From contig CAWFGC010000011.1 in assembly GCA_963815185.1 (NCBI GenBank), forward strand, positions 248,001 to 312,000: a stretch of DNA of 64,000 bases. Direction: 5' to 3'. Position 1 is the stretch's first letter. Every line of letters begins with the position of its first letter. Shown here in pieces: positions 45,475 to 55,070 of the stretch. Position numbers and translations under genes: made by a program. This DNA comes from SHZL01 sp963815185 (GTDB lineage: Bacteria; Pseudomonadota; Gammaproteobacteria; Xanthomonadales; SZUA-36). The notes under the pieces were generated by a model, which ran no database searches, was not told the origin of the DNA, and saw only the letters and a program-made list of their open reading frames with translations.

Positions 45475-46788
45475 TCAGCTCCGCTTGTTGACGGACAGCG
45501 GCAGGCACATCACGCCACGTTCGTCGGGGAATACGCAGATGAACTCACTGCCTTCCCCGAGTTCACTGCGGATGATCAGCCTGGCCTTATGTGCGTTCAT
45601 CACGTGCTTGACGATCGCCAGGCCCAATCCCGTTCCCCCTGAGCGCCGGGCACGGTCGGAGCCTACGCGGTAAAAACGCTCCGTCAGCCGGGGCAGATCC
45701 CGCTTTGGAATGCCGATGCCGGTATCCTTTACGGTAAAACCGGGTCCCTCGTCAGTATCCCGCCACGATACCGCGATGGTGCCGCCATCCGGCGTGTAGC
45801 GGATCGCATTGAGGATCAGATTGCGAAAGGCGCTTTCCAGATCCGCCGCGACGCCGGTGAGCCAAAGTTCGGGCTCGATGTCAAAATCGAGCAGGTGTCT
45901 GCCCTGGCTGATTTCTTCCGCTTGTTCCTTGAGTTGCCCCAGCATGGCTGGGATATCGATTTCCCGCTCTTCGCCCTGAATTTCGTCGCTCTGCAATCGG
46001 GACAGTTCGAGCAAGTCGTCGAGCAGGGCTTTCATTTGCACCGTTTGGCTGTGCATGCGTTTTACCGCCCCGGACACGTCATGGTCAGGGTGGTTTTGCA
46101 ATAGTTCGAGATATCCCAGCAGGACCGTGACCGGGGTTCTCAGTTCATGGGAAATATTTGCAACAAAATCCCGCCGGATCTGCTCCACGTTATGGATATC
46201 TGTGATATCGCGCAGCACGATCAGCCACTGATCCTGTTGAAATGGAACTGCGGTGACATGCAGCCAACGGTTGTCGTCAAGCGGCGAGGGCATTTCCAGC
46301 TTGCTGTTGGCCCTGTCCCCGGCGGACAGCCAATCAGCAAAATCAGGCCCGCGCAAAAAATTGGTGACTGCCTGTCCCAGATCTCCCGGCACTTTCAAAC
46401 CCAGCAAGGAAACGGAAGTGTCATTGCACCAGGTGATGTTGTCATCCGCATCGATGACGAGGGTTGCGTCCGGTAAGGCATTGGTCAGGCTTTGAAATTC
46501 AGAGATCATGTTCTTGTAGCGCAATTCCTGGTGCCGGTTGCGTTGGTCAAGGGCACGAATACTGTCGAAAATTTCTGCCCAGATGCCGTAGCTTTCCGGT
46601 ACATCTTCTTGCGGGTGCTGCAGCCAGATGTGAAACCGCCAGACGTTGATCAGATGCCATGCCACAAAAACGATCAGGCCGGTTTCGATGACCAGGACCG
46701 GGTAGCCCGCCAACCAACCGGCGACAAATAACAGAATCAGGGCTGCCGCGAACCTGCCGCCATGGAATTTCCAGTTGCGCACGGTCAT
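45475..46788 (-). CDS. phoR: PhoR phosphate-regulon sensor kinase
   Basis: This 437-residue kinase has two closely spaced N-terminal membrane helices with almost no periplasmic part (about 13-50), as in PhoR. A PAS domain (about 95-195, ALPDATLVIDADDNITWCN) is followed by the H-box FVANISHELRTPVTVLLGYLE with His at about 214. The ATPase domain contains NLILNAIRYTPDGG, DTGIGIPKRDLPRLTERFYR and GGTGLGLAIVKH. It works with PhoU and the Pst transporter to sense phosphate. It follows phoB by 35 bp. Confidence 0.95.
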   Translation of the reverse strand: MTVRNWKFHGGRFAAALILLFVAGWLAGYPVLVIETGLIVFVAWHLINVWRFHIWLQHPQEDVPESYGIWAEIFDSIRALDQRNRHQELRYKNMISEFQSLTNALPDATLVIDADDNITWCNDTSVSLLGLKVPGDLGQAVTNFLRGPDFADWLSAGDRANSKLEMPSPLDDNRWLHVTAVPFQQDQWLIVLRDITDIHNVEQIRRDFVANISHELRTPVTVLLGYLELLQNHPDHDVSGAVKRMHSQTVQMKALLDDLLELSRLQSDEIQGEEREIDIPAMLGQLKEQAEEISQGRHLLDFDIEPELWLTGVAADLESAFRNLILNAIRYTPDGGTIAVSWRDTDEGPGFTVKDTGIGIPKRDLPRLTERFYRVGSDRARRSGGTGLGLAIVKHVMNAHKARLIIRSELGEGSEFICVFPDERGVMCLPLSVNKRS

Positions 46789-46823
46789 GGCTGTCGCCTG
46801 TCGGCTTCCCTATCGATTCCCGC

Positions 46824-47522
46824 TCATGCCTCAGCCAGGAAACGGTAACCATGACCGCGCACGGTTTGCAGGTAATGGCTGACGCCGGCAGGTTCCAGCG
46901 CCTTGCGCAAGCGGCGAATGTGCACATCGACGGTGCGTTCTTCCAGGTACGCATTCGCACCCCACACATGATCCAACAGTTGTCCGCGGCTATAGGCGCG
47001 CCCGGCATGAGACATGAAAAATTCCAGCAGCCGATACTCTGTCGGCCCGAGATGTATTTCTTTACCTCGATGGCTGACACGCCGGGATATCGTGTCTACG
47101 ACGAGATCTTCGGCGATGATCTGACCCTGGTTATCGGCAGGTGTGCTGCGACGCATGACGGCCCGGATCCGGGCCAGCAATTCCCGCGGCGAAAACGGCT
47201 TGATCACATAGTCGTCCGTGCCGGCTTCGAGGCCGCTGACCTTGTCGTCTTCCGAGACTCTGGCCGTCAGCATGATGATGGGAATATCCTCGGTGTAAGG
47301 TTCGCGTCGCAAGCGCCGGGTCAAATCGAGGCCGCTGACTCCCGGCATCATCCAATCCATCAGGATGATATCAGGACGGTGCTTGCTGATGGACACCAGC
47401 GCCTGCTGGGCATCAGCAGCCAAATCGACCTGCATACCCGCCCGTTCCAGGGCAAATGCAATCATGTCTCGAATGGCCGCTTCGTCATCCACCACCAGAA
47501 CCTGGGGCTGATTGGTGCTCAC
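46824..47522 (-). CDS. phoB: PhoB phosphate-regulon response regulator
   Basis: This is a 232-residue OmpR-family activator. The receiver has DDE at 12-14, phospho-acceptor Asp56 in ILMDWMMPGVSG, and Lys108 in DYVIKPFSPREL. The winged helix has LGPTEYRLLEFFMSHAGRAY and QLLDHVWG, and the closing VDVHIRRLRKALE and TVRGHGYRF of PhoB. It is autoregulated through the Pho box upstream. It is the likely activator for every Pho box in this window. Confidence 0.96.
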   Translation of the reverse strand: MSTNQPQVLVVDDEAAIRDMIAFALERAGMQVDLAADAQQALVSISKHRPDIILMDWMMPGVSGLDLTRRLRREPYTEDIPIIMLTARVSEDDKVSGLEAGTDDYVIKPFSPRELLARIRAVMRRSTPADNQGQIIAEDLVVDTISRRVSHRGKEIHLGPTEYRLLEFFMSHAGRAYSRGQLLDHVWGANAYLEERTVDVHIRRLRKALEPAGVSHYLQTVRGHGYRFLAEA

Positions 47523-47552
47523 ATCGGGATCCGCTCACAGTAATTACTGCTT

Positions 47553-47585
47553 ATTATAAGTGGGCGTGTGACAGTTTGATGACAT
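47553..47585 (-). promoter_or_regulatory. phoB promoter with Pho box and -10
   Basis: On the minus strand the Pho box is atgtcat, caaa, ctgtcac (47585 to 47568), followed 9 bp later by a perfect tataat -10 (47558-47553). A Pho box in place of a -35, with this spacing, is the hallmark of PhoB-activated promoters. It is 31 bp upstream of the phoB ATG. Confidence 0.88.
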
Positions 47586-47623
47586 CCGCTGATTATTGCA
47601 TTTTGCGTGTTGTGCATCCTGGT

Positions 47624-49117
47624 TCAACCGGATTCCGGCTGGATTTCCCCTCCGGATTTGACCAGCTGGATCTGCAGTTCATTGAGACGCGCCGTGATGC
47701 GCGCACGTTCGTAATAGTCCAGGTCGTCGCGATGCACCAGTTCCTGTAATTGCTTGACCGCCTCGGGTGTGCCGCCGCGCAGATAATAGGACTCGGCCAT
47801 CGCTTCCTCGGCCCGCACGTTGTCGCCCGCGGTATTGGAGGCGCGGGCATAGAGGGCATAAAGCGTGGGGTCTTCAGGATGAGTCAGCAGCTGCTGACGC
47901 AGCACCACGCTGGCGGTCTCCGCGCGTCCTGGTTTGTATTCGTGCAGCAGGGCATCGCTGTAGGCCATGGCGATGGCGTGATTTCCGGGAAAATTCTGAT
48001 ACAGGCCCGACAAGCGCTGCAGCGCATCGTCTATGTGACCGGATTCCACATCCAGGTCAGCCATCTGCACCTCGTACGCAAGGTGCTGTTTTCCGTCCAT
48101 CAAAGCGACAAGAAGATTGCGTGCTTCAGTGAAGTCGCCCTTGCGCTGCAGACAGATGGCGATGCCATAGTTCAGCGCATTTCGCTCTGCCTCACTGAGG
48201 TCATCGCGCTGCTGGCGATAGCGGAAATACTTCAAAGCCGTATCCGGGTAGTTCTCGCCGAGGGCGCGCAGTCTTGCCTGTACCAGGTAAAAGTCCGTGC
48301 CATCGGAAGGCGGCGGAATCGTCATATTCTGCGCGCGGTCATAGGCTTCAGCGATGCGGCTTGTAGTTACCGGATGCGTGCGCAGAAATTCGGGCGGTCC
48401 TTCGCCCATGGCGCGGGTGATATGGCCCAGTTTTTCGAAAAACTCGCCCATGCCGCGCGGATCATAGCCGGCGTTTGCCAGGGTCTGGATGCCAATGCGA
48501 TCGGCCTCGGTTTCATTCTGACGGGTAAAGTTTATCTGTGCCTGTTGGGCGGCCGCCGTGCCACTGAGAAGTGCACCCTGGATGGCTTCGCCGCTGCCGC
48601 CGCCAGCCAGTACCAGGCCAAGCATGGCCAGGGCCAGAGGGATAGTCATGGACTGGGCGTTTTCGACCGCACGATAAAGATGTTGTTGCGTAACATGCGC
48701 GATTTCGTGAGAGAGCACGCCGGCGACCTCGTTTTCGTTGTCCGCAGCCAGGACAAGCCCTGAATACAGCGCGACTACGCCGCCCGGGGCAGCGAAGGCA
48801 TTGACCACCGGCTGATCGATGACGGTGAAGATAAAGGGTTTGTCCGGTCGGTCGCTATGCGCCACCAGGCGGTAGCCCATATCCTCGAAATACGCTGTAA
48901 TCAGTGGGTCTTCGTTGAGCACCTCATAAGCGCGCATTTGCCGCACCAGGGCTTTGGCGTACTCTTCTTCTTCTTTGCGGGACAGTATCGTATCGGCCGA
49001 TGCGCCCATGTCGGGCAAGGCCAGACGCTCGTTCTGCGCCATGCCGCCGAGGCTGATGACAAGCGTCGCCAATGCGACAGTGATGCGCATGCCGTGTTGT
49101 CTTAAGCTCTTGAACAT
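47624..49117 (-). CDS. bepA: BepA-like M48 metalloprotease and chaperone
   Basis: This 497-residue periplasmic protein has a signal peptide, then an M48 protease domain with the zinc motif HEIAH at 137-141 and the third ligand in NETEADRIG. The second half is a TPR region (about 310-490). BepA degrades or assists folding of LptD and BAM substrates at the outer membrane. In E. coli bepA is next to perM, and a PerM-like gene is 2 kb away here. Length matches BepA (487). Confidence 0.93.
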   Translation of the reverse strand: MFKSLRQHGMRITVALATLVISLGGMAQNERLALPDMGASADTILSRKEEEEYAKALVRQMRAYEVLNEDPLITAYFEDMGYRLVAHSDRPDKPFIFTVIDQPVVNAFAAPGGVVALYSGLVLAADNENEVAGVLSHEIAHVTQQHLYRAVENAQSMTIPLALAMLGLVLAGGGSGEAIQGALLSGTAAAQQAQINFTRQNETEADRIGIQTLANAGYDPRGMGEFFEKLGHITRAMGEGPPEFLRTHPVTTSRIAEAYDRAQNMTIPPPSDGTDFYLVQARLRALGENYPDTALKYFRYRQQRDDLSEAERNALNYGIAICLQRKGDFTEARNLLVALMDGKQHLAYEVQMADLDVESGHIDDALQRLSGLYQNFPGNHAIAMAYSDALLHEYKPGRAETASVVLRQQLLTHPEDPTLYALYARASNTAGDNVRAEEAMAESYYLRGGTPEAVKQLQELVHRDDLDYYERARITARLNELQIQLVKSGGEIQPESG

Positions 49118-49149
49118 CCTAATGATTTTATCCAGTGAAGCCGTGCACT

Positions 49150-49322
49150 AGTGGCCTGTAACAGCCATATCGATAGTGCCTGGGCGCGCCTCGCCCACCG
49201 AGGCTGCGTTGCTCGTCGTCGCCATAGTGCCTACTATGCCTCCTCCTCGTGCCTTGCCTCGGCGCGCGATCCATCACCCAGATCACTGCCGATATGGCTT
49301 TAACTAGTGTTTACAGGCCACT
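49150..49322. repeat. Long imperfect palindrome, REP-like intergenic sequence
   Basis: The outer arms share agtggcctgtaa and agccatatcg inverted, with an extra 11 nt in the right arm. The inside has further inverted parts (gcgcgcctcgcc / ggcgcgc; ccgaggc / gcctcgg) around a tagtgcctacta core. It lies in the 661 bp gap between bepA and the barrel protein gene; the rest of that gap shows no gene I can support. Confidence 0.5.
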
Positions 49323-49778
49323 GGTCAGACAGCAAGCCCAATCACAGGTTCGAAGCCATCACCGGCATAGTTTACTGCAACTGTTTGCGGGCAACGCATG
49401 TTTCTTGCCTGGGCCGGAAGCGGGTGAGGCTCCGCAAGCACATTGCTGCAATCGAATTCCTGCCGCGGGGGTTGCGAAACCGCGGATGACTGCGCCGCTG
49501 CCACGGGCCCGTTCGCACGCTCTGCAGAGCTTGTTGCATTCCAGCAACGTTTCGGCCCGGAGGTGTCCGCAAGGAGGATTTCAGGAAACCCTTGCGGCCA
49601 CTGGCCCTCTCAGCATAGAGTGATTTAAATCAGTAACTTGTCTTATTCTGACCCGATTTGTCAAACGACCATTCAACGCGCATGGCATGAACATTGACAC
49701 GATGTTGTATTCCTGCCATATTTCACCCGTAATCAATGCAATATTGGTGTGAATTTGGTGCAGGGACTGCAAACTAAA

Positions 49779-50954
49779 ATGATCGGCTTGTCCGCGATCT
49801 TCATGAGCCTGATGTCTTTTGCTGCCAGTGCCCAGGGTTTTGCATTGCCTGCCGCAAGCTTTGCCGCTGGCGGAACCGGCCTTACGTCTTTCTATGTTCT
49901 GGGATTTGAACTCGGTCCCTGGCAGGCGTATCTGGCGCAGCAGCTAACGCCGAATTATATGCTTCCGGCTGACGCCACGCCGGTGCATGTCAGTTGGTTG
50001 CGTTACAGTGATGTAATGATCTTGCCTGATTTTGCCGCCGATCTGGAAGCGAATCCGGACACTTATTTTTACATGAATTTCGAATGGCAATCCTCTGATC
50101 AGTATCTTTCACCCGAGGCAAAAGCTGATTCGCAAATCATCGGCAACCAATTTGAGCGGCGGTATTTTTCCTCAGGCTTCGAGCAGCATTTGAGTGACAG
50201 CGGTGTGCTGGGAGTTGCCGCTGTCATCGCGTATCAGCGTTACAGCGCAGCCAGTCTGGGACTGATGTCGGCCACGACCAGCGATAATGAATTCTTCCCC
50301 AGTGCGCGGACCACGCCTTATGAAGAGACGGGCTATGGTACGGGTGTCCGTTTGTCTTTGCGCCAGGAAGTATTCAGCGGTTTTGCTGTCGAAACGGGAT
50401 TCCAGTCACGCATCAACATGGACCAGTTCGCGGCTTTCCGGGGCGTGTATTCCAATCCTGCGGATCTCGATATTCCGGCACGCGCGCGTGTCGGGCTCGA
50501 TTTCAAAACAGGTGAGCGCTCCTGGCTCAATGTGGCTGTCGAACGCGTGCTCTACAGTGACATCAACGCTTTTCCCAGCCGTTATTTGCCCAATCGCTTT
50601 CTGTCCTTGCTGGGCGATTCCACCAGTCCTTCATTCGACTGGCAGGATTTGAACATATACAGCGTTGGTTGGACCTGGAGTGACGGCGCGGATGAACAGT
50701 GGCAGATCGATATCTCTACCCGGCCGCAGCCATCCCCGTCCTCGTTGATACTCAGCCAGGCCTTGCAAGGCGATCTGGCGAAAGCAGCCGTGACCGTAGG
50801 CTATTCTCATCGCACGGGCCCGACCAGCCGGCTGAATTTCAATGCGGCCTATGCCCCTTCCGAGTATGCGTTTGGCGGCAGCGTTCTTGGTATTACTACC
50901 GGCAGCCTGAATCAGCGCGTGGAAGCCGAGGCGCTCTGGACCTACGCTTTCTGA
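49779..50954 (+). CDS. Outer-membrane beta-barrel protein of unknown substrate
   Basis: This 391-residue protein begins at ATG 49779, giving a signal peptide (FMSLMSFAASAQG); a GTG at 49749 would add ten residues with no ribosome site. The rest is rich in alternating aromatic strands, and the protein ends EALWTYAF with a terminal Phe, as in outer-membrane barrels. Segments such as FFPSARTTPYEETGYGTGVR and SVGWTWSDGADEQWQ recall FadL/OmpP1-like or other lipid channels, but the match is weak. It has no clear operon partner. Confidence 0.65.
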   Translation: MIGLSAIFMSLMSFAASAQGFALPAASFAAGGTGLTSFYVLGFELGPWQAYLAQQLTPNYMLPADATPVHVSWLRYSDVMILPDFAADLEANPDTYFYMNFEWQSSDQYLSPEAKADSQIIGNQFERRYFSSGFEQHLSDSGVLGVAAVIAYQRYSAASLGLMSATTSDNEFFPSARTTPYEETGYGTGVRLSLRQEVFSGFAVETGFQSRINMDQFAAFRGVYSNPADLDIPARARVGLDFKTGERSWLNVAVERVLYSDINAFPSRYLPNRFLSLLGDSTSPSFDWQDLNIYSVGWTWSDGADEQWQIDISTRPQPSPSSLILSQALQGDLAKAAVTVGYSHRTGPTSRLNFNAAYAPSEYAFGGSVLGITTGSLNQRVEAEALWTYAF

Positions 50955-51075
50955 TTTCCTGTCCCATCCGGCCTAGCAGCCTGGCGGAGCCCTGCCTGAA
51001 CGCCAAAGCGGCGCACAGGTCCTATAATTCTCTTGCACGCCCGTACAGGTAATCCTTGACAGGAGGAGTGGACGT

Positions 51076-52167
51076 TTGGAACTGCTGAAAAACTGGTTTA
51101 AACGGTCTTTTTCCGACCCCCAGGTGGTGATCCTGGGCGTTGTGCTGCTGATCGGTTTCGTTGTTGTGGTCGGTCTTGGAAAATGGCTGGCGCCTTTGTT
51201 CGCGGGTTTGGTCATCGCCTACTTGCTGGAAGCCGTGGTCGGTGCGCTGCAGCGGCTTGGCATGTCCCGATTACCGGCAGTGATACTGGTATTTCTGATT
51301 TTCATGGCGCTGATGTTGTTTCTGTTATTGGGTTTCGTGCCGAAAATATCGCGTCAGCTCACCCAGTTGGTCCAGCAATTCCCCGACTACCTGGCACAAG
51401 GCAAAGACTTGCTGAAACAACTGCCCGAGAAATACCCACAGATGGTCTCTGAGGAACAGGTGCAGGCATTGATGAGCACCTTGGGGCAGGAAATGGCCAA
51501 CACCGGTCAACAGCTCCTCACCTGGTCCCTGTCGTCAGTCGCAGTTGTGTTCGGCCTGGTGGTATTCGTGGTGCTGGTTCCGGTCCTGGTGTTTTTCTTT
51601 CTCAAGGACAAGGAATTGATGATCCGCTGGATCGTGGATTTTCTGCCGCATGAGCGCTCCCTGGTGACCTCGGTTTGGGCCGAGGCGGAGATGCAGATCG
51701 CCAACTATGTGCGCGGAAAGGTGACCGAGATATTTATCGTTGGATCGGTCACCTATATCACATTCATTTTTTTGGGCCTGCAATACTCCGAACTGTTGGC
51801 CACCCTGGTCGGGATTTCCGTGGTCATTCCCTATGTCGGCGCTGCTGTGGTAACAGTACCGATCGCTTTGGTGGCTTACTTTCAATACGGATGGAGTTGG
51901 GAATTTGGCCAGATTATGATCGCCTATGGAGTGATCCAGACACTGGATGGCAACGTGCTGGTGCCGTTGTTGTTTTCTGAAGCGGTAAATCTGCACCCGG
52001 TCGCCATTATCCTGGCGATACTGGTTTTCGGCGGCCTGTGGGGGTTCTGGGGAATCTTTTTTGCCATTCCCCTGGCCACCCTGGTGCAGGCGATCCTGCG
52101 TGCCTGGCCACGTACCAGTCCGGAAAAAGAAGCGGAATTACAAAGCTTCGGAGGCGAAGTCAGCTAG
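51076..52167 (+). CDS. AI-2E family transporter, PerM-like
   Basis: This 363-residue membrane protein starts at TTG, supported by a near-perfect AGGAGGAG ribosome site 8 bp upstream. It has about eight helices, with the family segments VPKISRQLTQLVQQFPDYLAQ, FFLKDKELMIRWI and the late GIFFAIPLATLVQAILRAW. PerM is a permease of uncertain substrate, related to TqsA but not proven to move AI-2. It converges on the PhoH-like gene with a 30 bp overlap of coding ends. Confidence 0.85.
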   Translation: MELLKNWFKRSFSDPQVVILGVVLLIGFVVVVGLGKWLAPLFAGLVIAYLLEAVVGALQRLGMSRLPAVILVFLIFMALMLFLLLGFVPKISRQLTQLVQQFPDYLAQGKDLLKQLPEKYPQMVSEEQVQALMSTLGQEMANTGQQLLTWSLSSVAVVFGLVVFVVLVPVLVFFFLKDKELMIRWIVDFLPHERSLVTSVWAEAEMQIANYVRGKVTEIFIVGSVTYITFIFLGLQYSELLATLVGISVVIPYVGAAVVTVPIALVAYFQYGWSWEFGQIMIAYGVIQTLDGNVLVPLLFSEAVNLHPVAIILAILVFGGLWGFWGIFFAIPLATLVQAILRAWPRTSPEKEAELQSFGGEVS

Positions 52168-53532
52168 GCGCGACCTTTCTCCCCGGCGCAGCGTGATGTG
52201 CCCCGCGTGCGACCAGTCTTTGAAGCGGTCCACGGCAAAAGTCAGACCCGAAGTGGTTTCAGTCAGGTAGGGTGTATCGATTTGCTCCACGTTTCCCAGA
52301 CAAACCATCTTGGTGCCGGGACCGGCGCGTGTCACCAGGGCTTTCATCTGTTTTGGCGTGATATTTTGCGCCTCGTCGATGATGACGAAGCGGTTGAGAA
52401 ATGTCCTGCCGCGCATGAAGTTGAGGGCGCGTATCTTGACCCGGCTTGCCAGTAAATCGTTGGTGGCAGCGCGTCCCCACTCACCGCCTTCCTGCGGATG
52501 TGTCAGCACTTCGAGATTGTCGGTCAAAGCCCCCATCCACGGAGTCATTTTCTCCTCCTCCGTTCCGGGCAGGTAACCGATGTCCTCGCCGATGGATACG
52601 GTCGCCCGCGTTACGATAATCTCCCGGTAGCGCTTTTCATCCATGGTTTGTGCCAGGCCGGCGGCAAGAGTCAGCAAGGTTTTCCCGGTACCGGCAGTGC
52701 CCATCAGCGTGACAAAATCGATATCCGGGTCCATCAGCAGGTTGAGCGCGAAATTTTGTTCGCGGTTGCGTGCATGGACGCCCCAAACGTTTTTGTGGCC
52801 GGCGTAATAGTCATCGACCAGTTGCAGTTTGACCTGTGCGCCGTCAAGACTTTTGACGATGGCTTCCATACCGTTGTCTCCGCCAAAGGAAACGCACTGG
52901 TTTGGATACCAGCCATTTTCTCCTTTCAGCTTGAATCGATAAAATGTCCTGCCGCCTTCATTCCAGGATTCCAGCTCCGGGTAAGCGTCCCAGAAATCCG
53001 CGCCCTGACTGCGCATGCCGCGGTACAACAGGCTGAGATCGTCCAGCGCCCGGTCGTTGTAATAATCCTCGGCCTGCACGCCAAGAATGGCGGCTTTGAT
53101 ACGCAGGTTGATGTCCTTGGAAACGAGTATGATTTGACGCCCGCCATCAGCTTTTTTCAGCGCCAGCGCCGTACTGAGAATTTCATTGTCCGCGAACGAT
53201 CCATCGCGTAACAGGCTGGAGTGGGTTTCAGGCATGCTGGTCTGGAAGAACAGTTTGCCACTGCCCTTGGGCAGTTCGAGCCCGTCCGGAACGATCAGGT
53301 CAAGCCCGTCATCAAGATGGCTCACATTCTGACGTTCCATCATTTCGCCGATGAAACGGCTGACTTGCCTCACATTGCGGGCAACTTCCGACAACCCCTT
53401 CTTGGCTGCATCGAGCTCTTCGAGCACCATCATCGGCAAAAAGATGTCGTGTTCCTCGAACCGGTACAGCGCAGTGGGGTCGTGCATCAGTACATTGGTA
53501 TCGATGACGTACAGGCGATTTTCACTTCCCAT
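52138..53532 (-). CDS. PhoH-like ATPase with N-terminal PIN domain
   Basis: This 464-residue protein joins a PIN nuclease domain (1-130; the acidic motif YVIDTNVLMHDP, then VLEELD and DNEILSTAL) to a PhoH ATPase (about 255-464). Walker A is GTAGTGKT at 278-285 and Walker B is FVIIDEAQN. This is the PhoH2 type, an RNA helicase/nuclease. In spite of the name no Pho box is near its start, so I infer no link to phosphate control. Confidence 0.92.
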   Translation of the reverse strand: MGSENRLYVIDTNVLMHDPTALYRFEEHDIFLPMMVLEELDAAKKGLSEVARNVRQVSRFIGEMMERQNVSHLDDGLDLIVPDGLELPKGSGKLFFQTSMPETHSSLLRDGSFADNEILSTALALKKADGGRQIILVSKDINLRIKAAILGVQAEDYYNDRALDDLSLLYRGMRSQGADFWDAYPELESWNEGGRTFYRFKLKGENGWYPNQCVSFGGDNGMEAIVKSLDGAQVKLQLVDDYYAGHKNVWGVHARNREQNFALNLLMDPDIDFVTLMGTAGTGKTLLTLAAGLAQTMDEKRYREIIVTRATVSIGEDIGYLPGTEEEKMTPWMGALTDNLEVLTHPQEGGEWGRAATNDLLASRVKIRALNFMRGRTFLNRFVIIDEAQNITPKQMKALVTRAGPGTKMVCLGNVEQIDTPYLTETTSGLTFAVDRFKDWSHAGHITLRRGERSRLADFASEAL

Positions 53533-53571
53533 GGGCGGGCAGTTCCTTGTGAATGATTGCTTGGAGACGGA

Positions 53572-54036
53572 CTAGTCCAATGATTCGACGGCTTGCAATA
53601 CTGCATCGACATGGCCCTTGACCCGGACTTTGCGCCACTCCTGGCGCAATATTCCCTTGCCGTCAATCAGAAAGGTGCTGCGTTCGATGCCCATGAACTT
53701 GCGGCCATAGAGGGTTTTTTCCCTGATCACGTCGAATTGCCGGCACAAGACTTCGTCCGTATCGGACAGAAGGTCAAAGGGCAGCTTCAGCTTGGCGCGG
53801 AAATTCTCGTGGGCTTTGATGCTGTCACGCGATACGCCGAGCACGTCTGCGCCCGCTTTGCGGAATTGTTTATAGGCATCACGAAATTCCTGGCCTTCAA
53901 GGGTGCAGCCGGGGGTATTGTCTTTGGGATAAAAATACAGGACCAGTTGGACGCCTGAAAAGTCTTGCAATGAAATTGTTTTGTCGCCAGTGGCGGGTAG
54001 GGTGAAGCTTTTGACCTTCTTGCCGATGCTAACCAT
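53572..54036 (-). CDS. bcp: Peroxiredoxin, BCP/PrxQ type
   Basis: This 154-residue thiol peroxidase reduces hydroperoxides. The peroxidatic Cys44 is in the motif YPKDNTPGCT. In E. coli BCP the resolving Cys is five residues on; here that position is Gln (GCTLEGQE), so it should act through another Cys (for example in EVLCRQFD) or as a 1-Cys enzyme. It diverges from dapA with 130 bp between. Confidence 0.9.
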   Translation of the reverse strand: MVSIGKKVKSFTLPATGDKTISLQDFSGVQLVLYFYPKDNTPGCTLEGQEFRDAYKQFRKAGADVLGVSRDSIKAHENFRAKLKLPFDLLSDTDEVLCRQFDVIREKTLYGRKFMGIERSTFLIDGKGILRQEWRKVRVKGHVDAVLQAVESLD

Positions 54037-54166
54037 AGAACTCCTTCACTCCGGATTTCATTTTGGCGATATATTTTTCGGGGTATTTCTGCGCATGATT
54101 GCAGGATACTTGTCAGACAGGGGTACCGCAAGTACCATGCAGCCGGTCCCGGGCAATGAGTATTCC

Positions 54167-55048
54167 ATGTTCAAAGGCAGTATCGTAGCGCTGGTAACAC
54201 CCTTCGACGAAGCCGGTGAAATTGATTTTGCCGCACTTTCTGCGCTTGTGTCTTTGCACCTGGACGCTGGTACGGACGCGCTCGTGGTTGCCGCAACGAC
54301 AGGAGAATCGGCCTGTCTGCGGCCCGGTGAATTCGAGGCTTTGCTCAGCGCGGTGGTCAGCCAGGCAGCCGGCCGCATGGCTGTGATTGCAGGCACCGGC
54401 GCCGCATCGACCGAGCGTACGATAGAAAACACACGGCGGGCAGCAGGCTGCGGAGTAGATGGCGCCCTGGTGGTGACGCCGTATTACAACCGGCCAACAC
54501 AGCACGGCCTGGTGGCACATTTCCTCGCGGTCGCCGACAGTGGCGCATTACCGCTGGTGCTGTACAACGTGCCCTCACGCACGGCAGTGGACATGCTGCC
54601 GGCAACCGTGCAGAAACTGGCTGGTCATGAACGCATCGTCGCCATCAAAGAGGCGGTCGGCCGGATGGATCGGGTGGCAGAACTGCTGCGGCTTTGCGGT
54701 GATGAATTTACCGTGCTGAGTGGTGATGACCCAAGCTTTCTTCAAGCCATGCGCTGCGGAGCCCGCGGCGTCATTTCCGTTGCTGCAAACGTTGTTCCCG
54801 CCGCGTTCAAGTTCATTTGCCAGGCGGCCGAGCGGCGTGATTGGGCGGCAGCAGAGACGGAAGAGGCTCGCTTGCGCCAGCTTTTTGATCTGTTAATGAT
54901 TGAAACCAACCCGATTCCTGTAAAATGGGCGCTCCAGGAACTGTCTTTGTGTTCTGCGCAGGTAAGATTACCTTTGACACCTCTGTCCGCCAGTTACCGC
55001 GAAGCGTTGAATCACTGTCTGAAAGCGCTGGGCGTCTTGAAAGGATGA
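54167..55048 (+). CDS. dapA: 4-hydroxy-tetrahydrodipicolinate synthase DapA
   Basis: This 293-residue enzyme condenses pyruvate with aspartate semialdehyde on the path to lysine and diaminopimelate. The Schiff-base Lys161 is in VAIKEAVGRMDR, Tyr133 in VLYNVPSRT, and Thr44-Thr45 in AATTGES. I start at the ATG at 54167 because the sequence from MFKGSIVALVTPF matches the family start; upstream in-frame residues are not conserved. It is followed 22 bp later by bamC, the usual neighbour. Confidence 0.96.
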   Translation: MFKGSIVALVTPFDEAGEIDFAALSALVSLHLDAGTDALVVAATTGESACLRPGEFEALLSAVVSQAAGRMAVIAGTGAASTERTIENTRRAAGCGVDGALVVTPYYNRPTQHGLVAHFLAVADSGALPLVLYNVPSRTAVDMLPATVQKLAGHERIVAIKEAVGRMDRVAELLRLCGDEFTVLSGDDPSFLQAMRCGARGVISVAANVVPAAFKFICQAAERRDWAAAETEEARLRQLFDLLMIETNPIPVKWALQELSLCSAQVRLPLTPLSASYREALNHCLKALGVLKG

Positions 55049-55070
55049 GAGTAGAGAATGAGAACCTGAT

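Noticed and set aside
52138..53532. PhoH-like gene as a Pho regulon member
   Set aside because: No 7-4-7 Pho box in the sequence upstream of its start; the name alone is not evidence.
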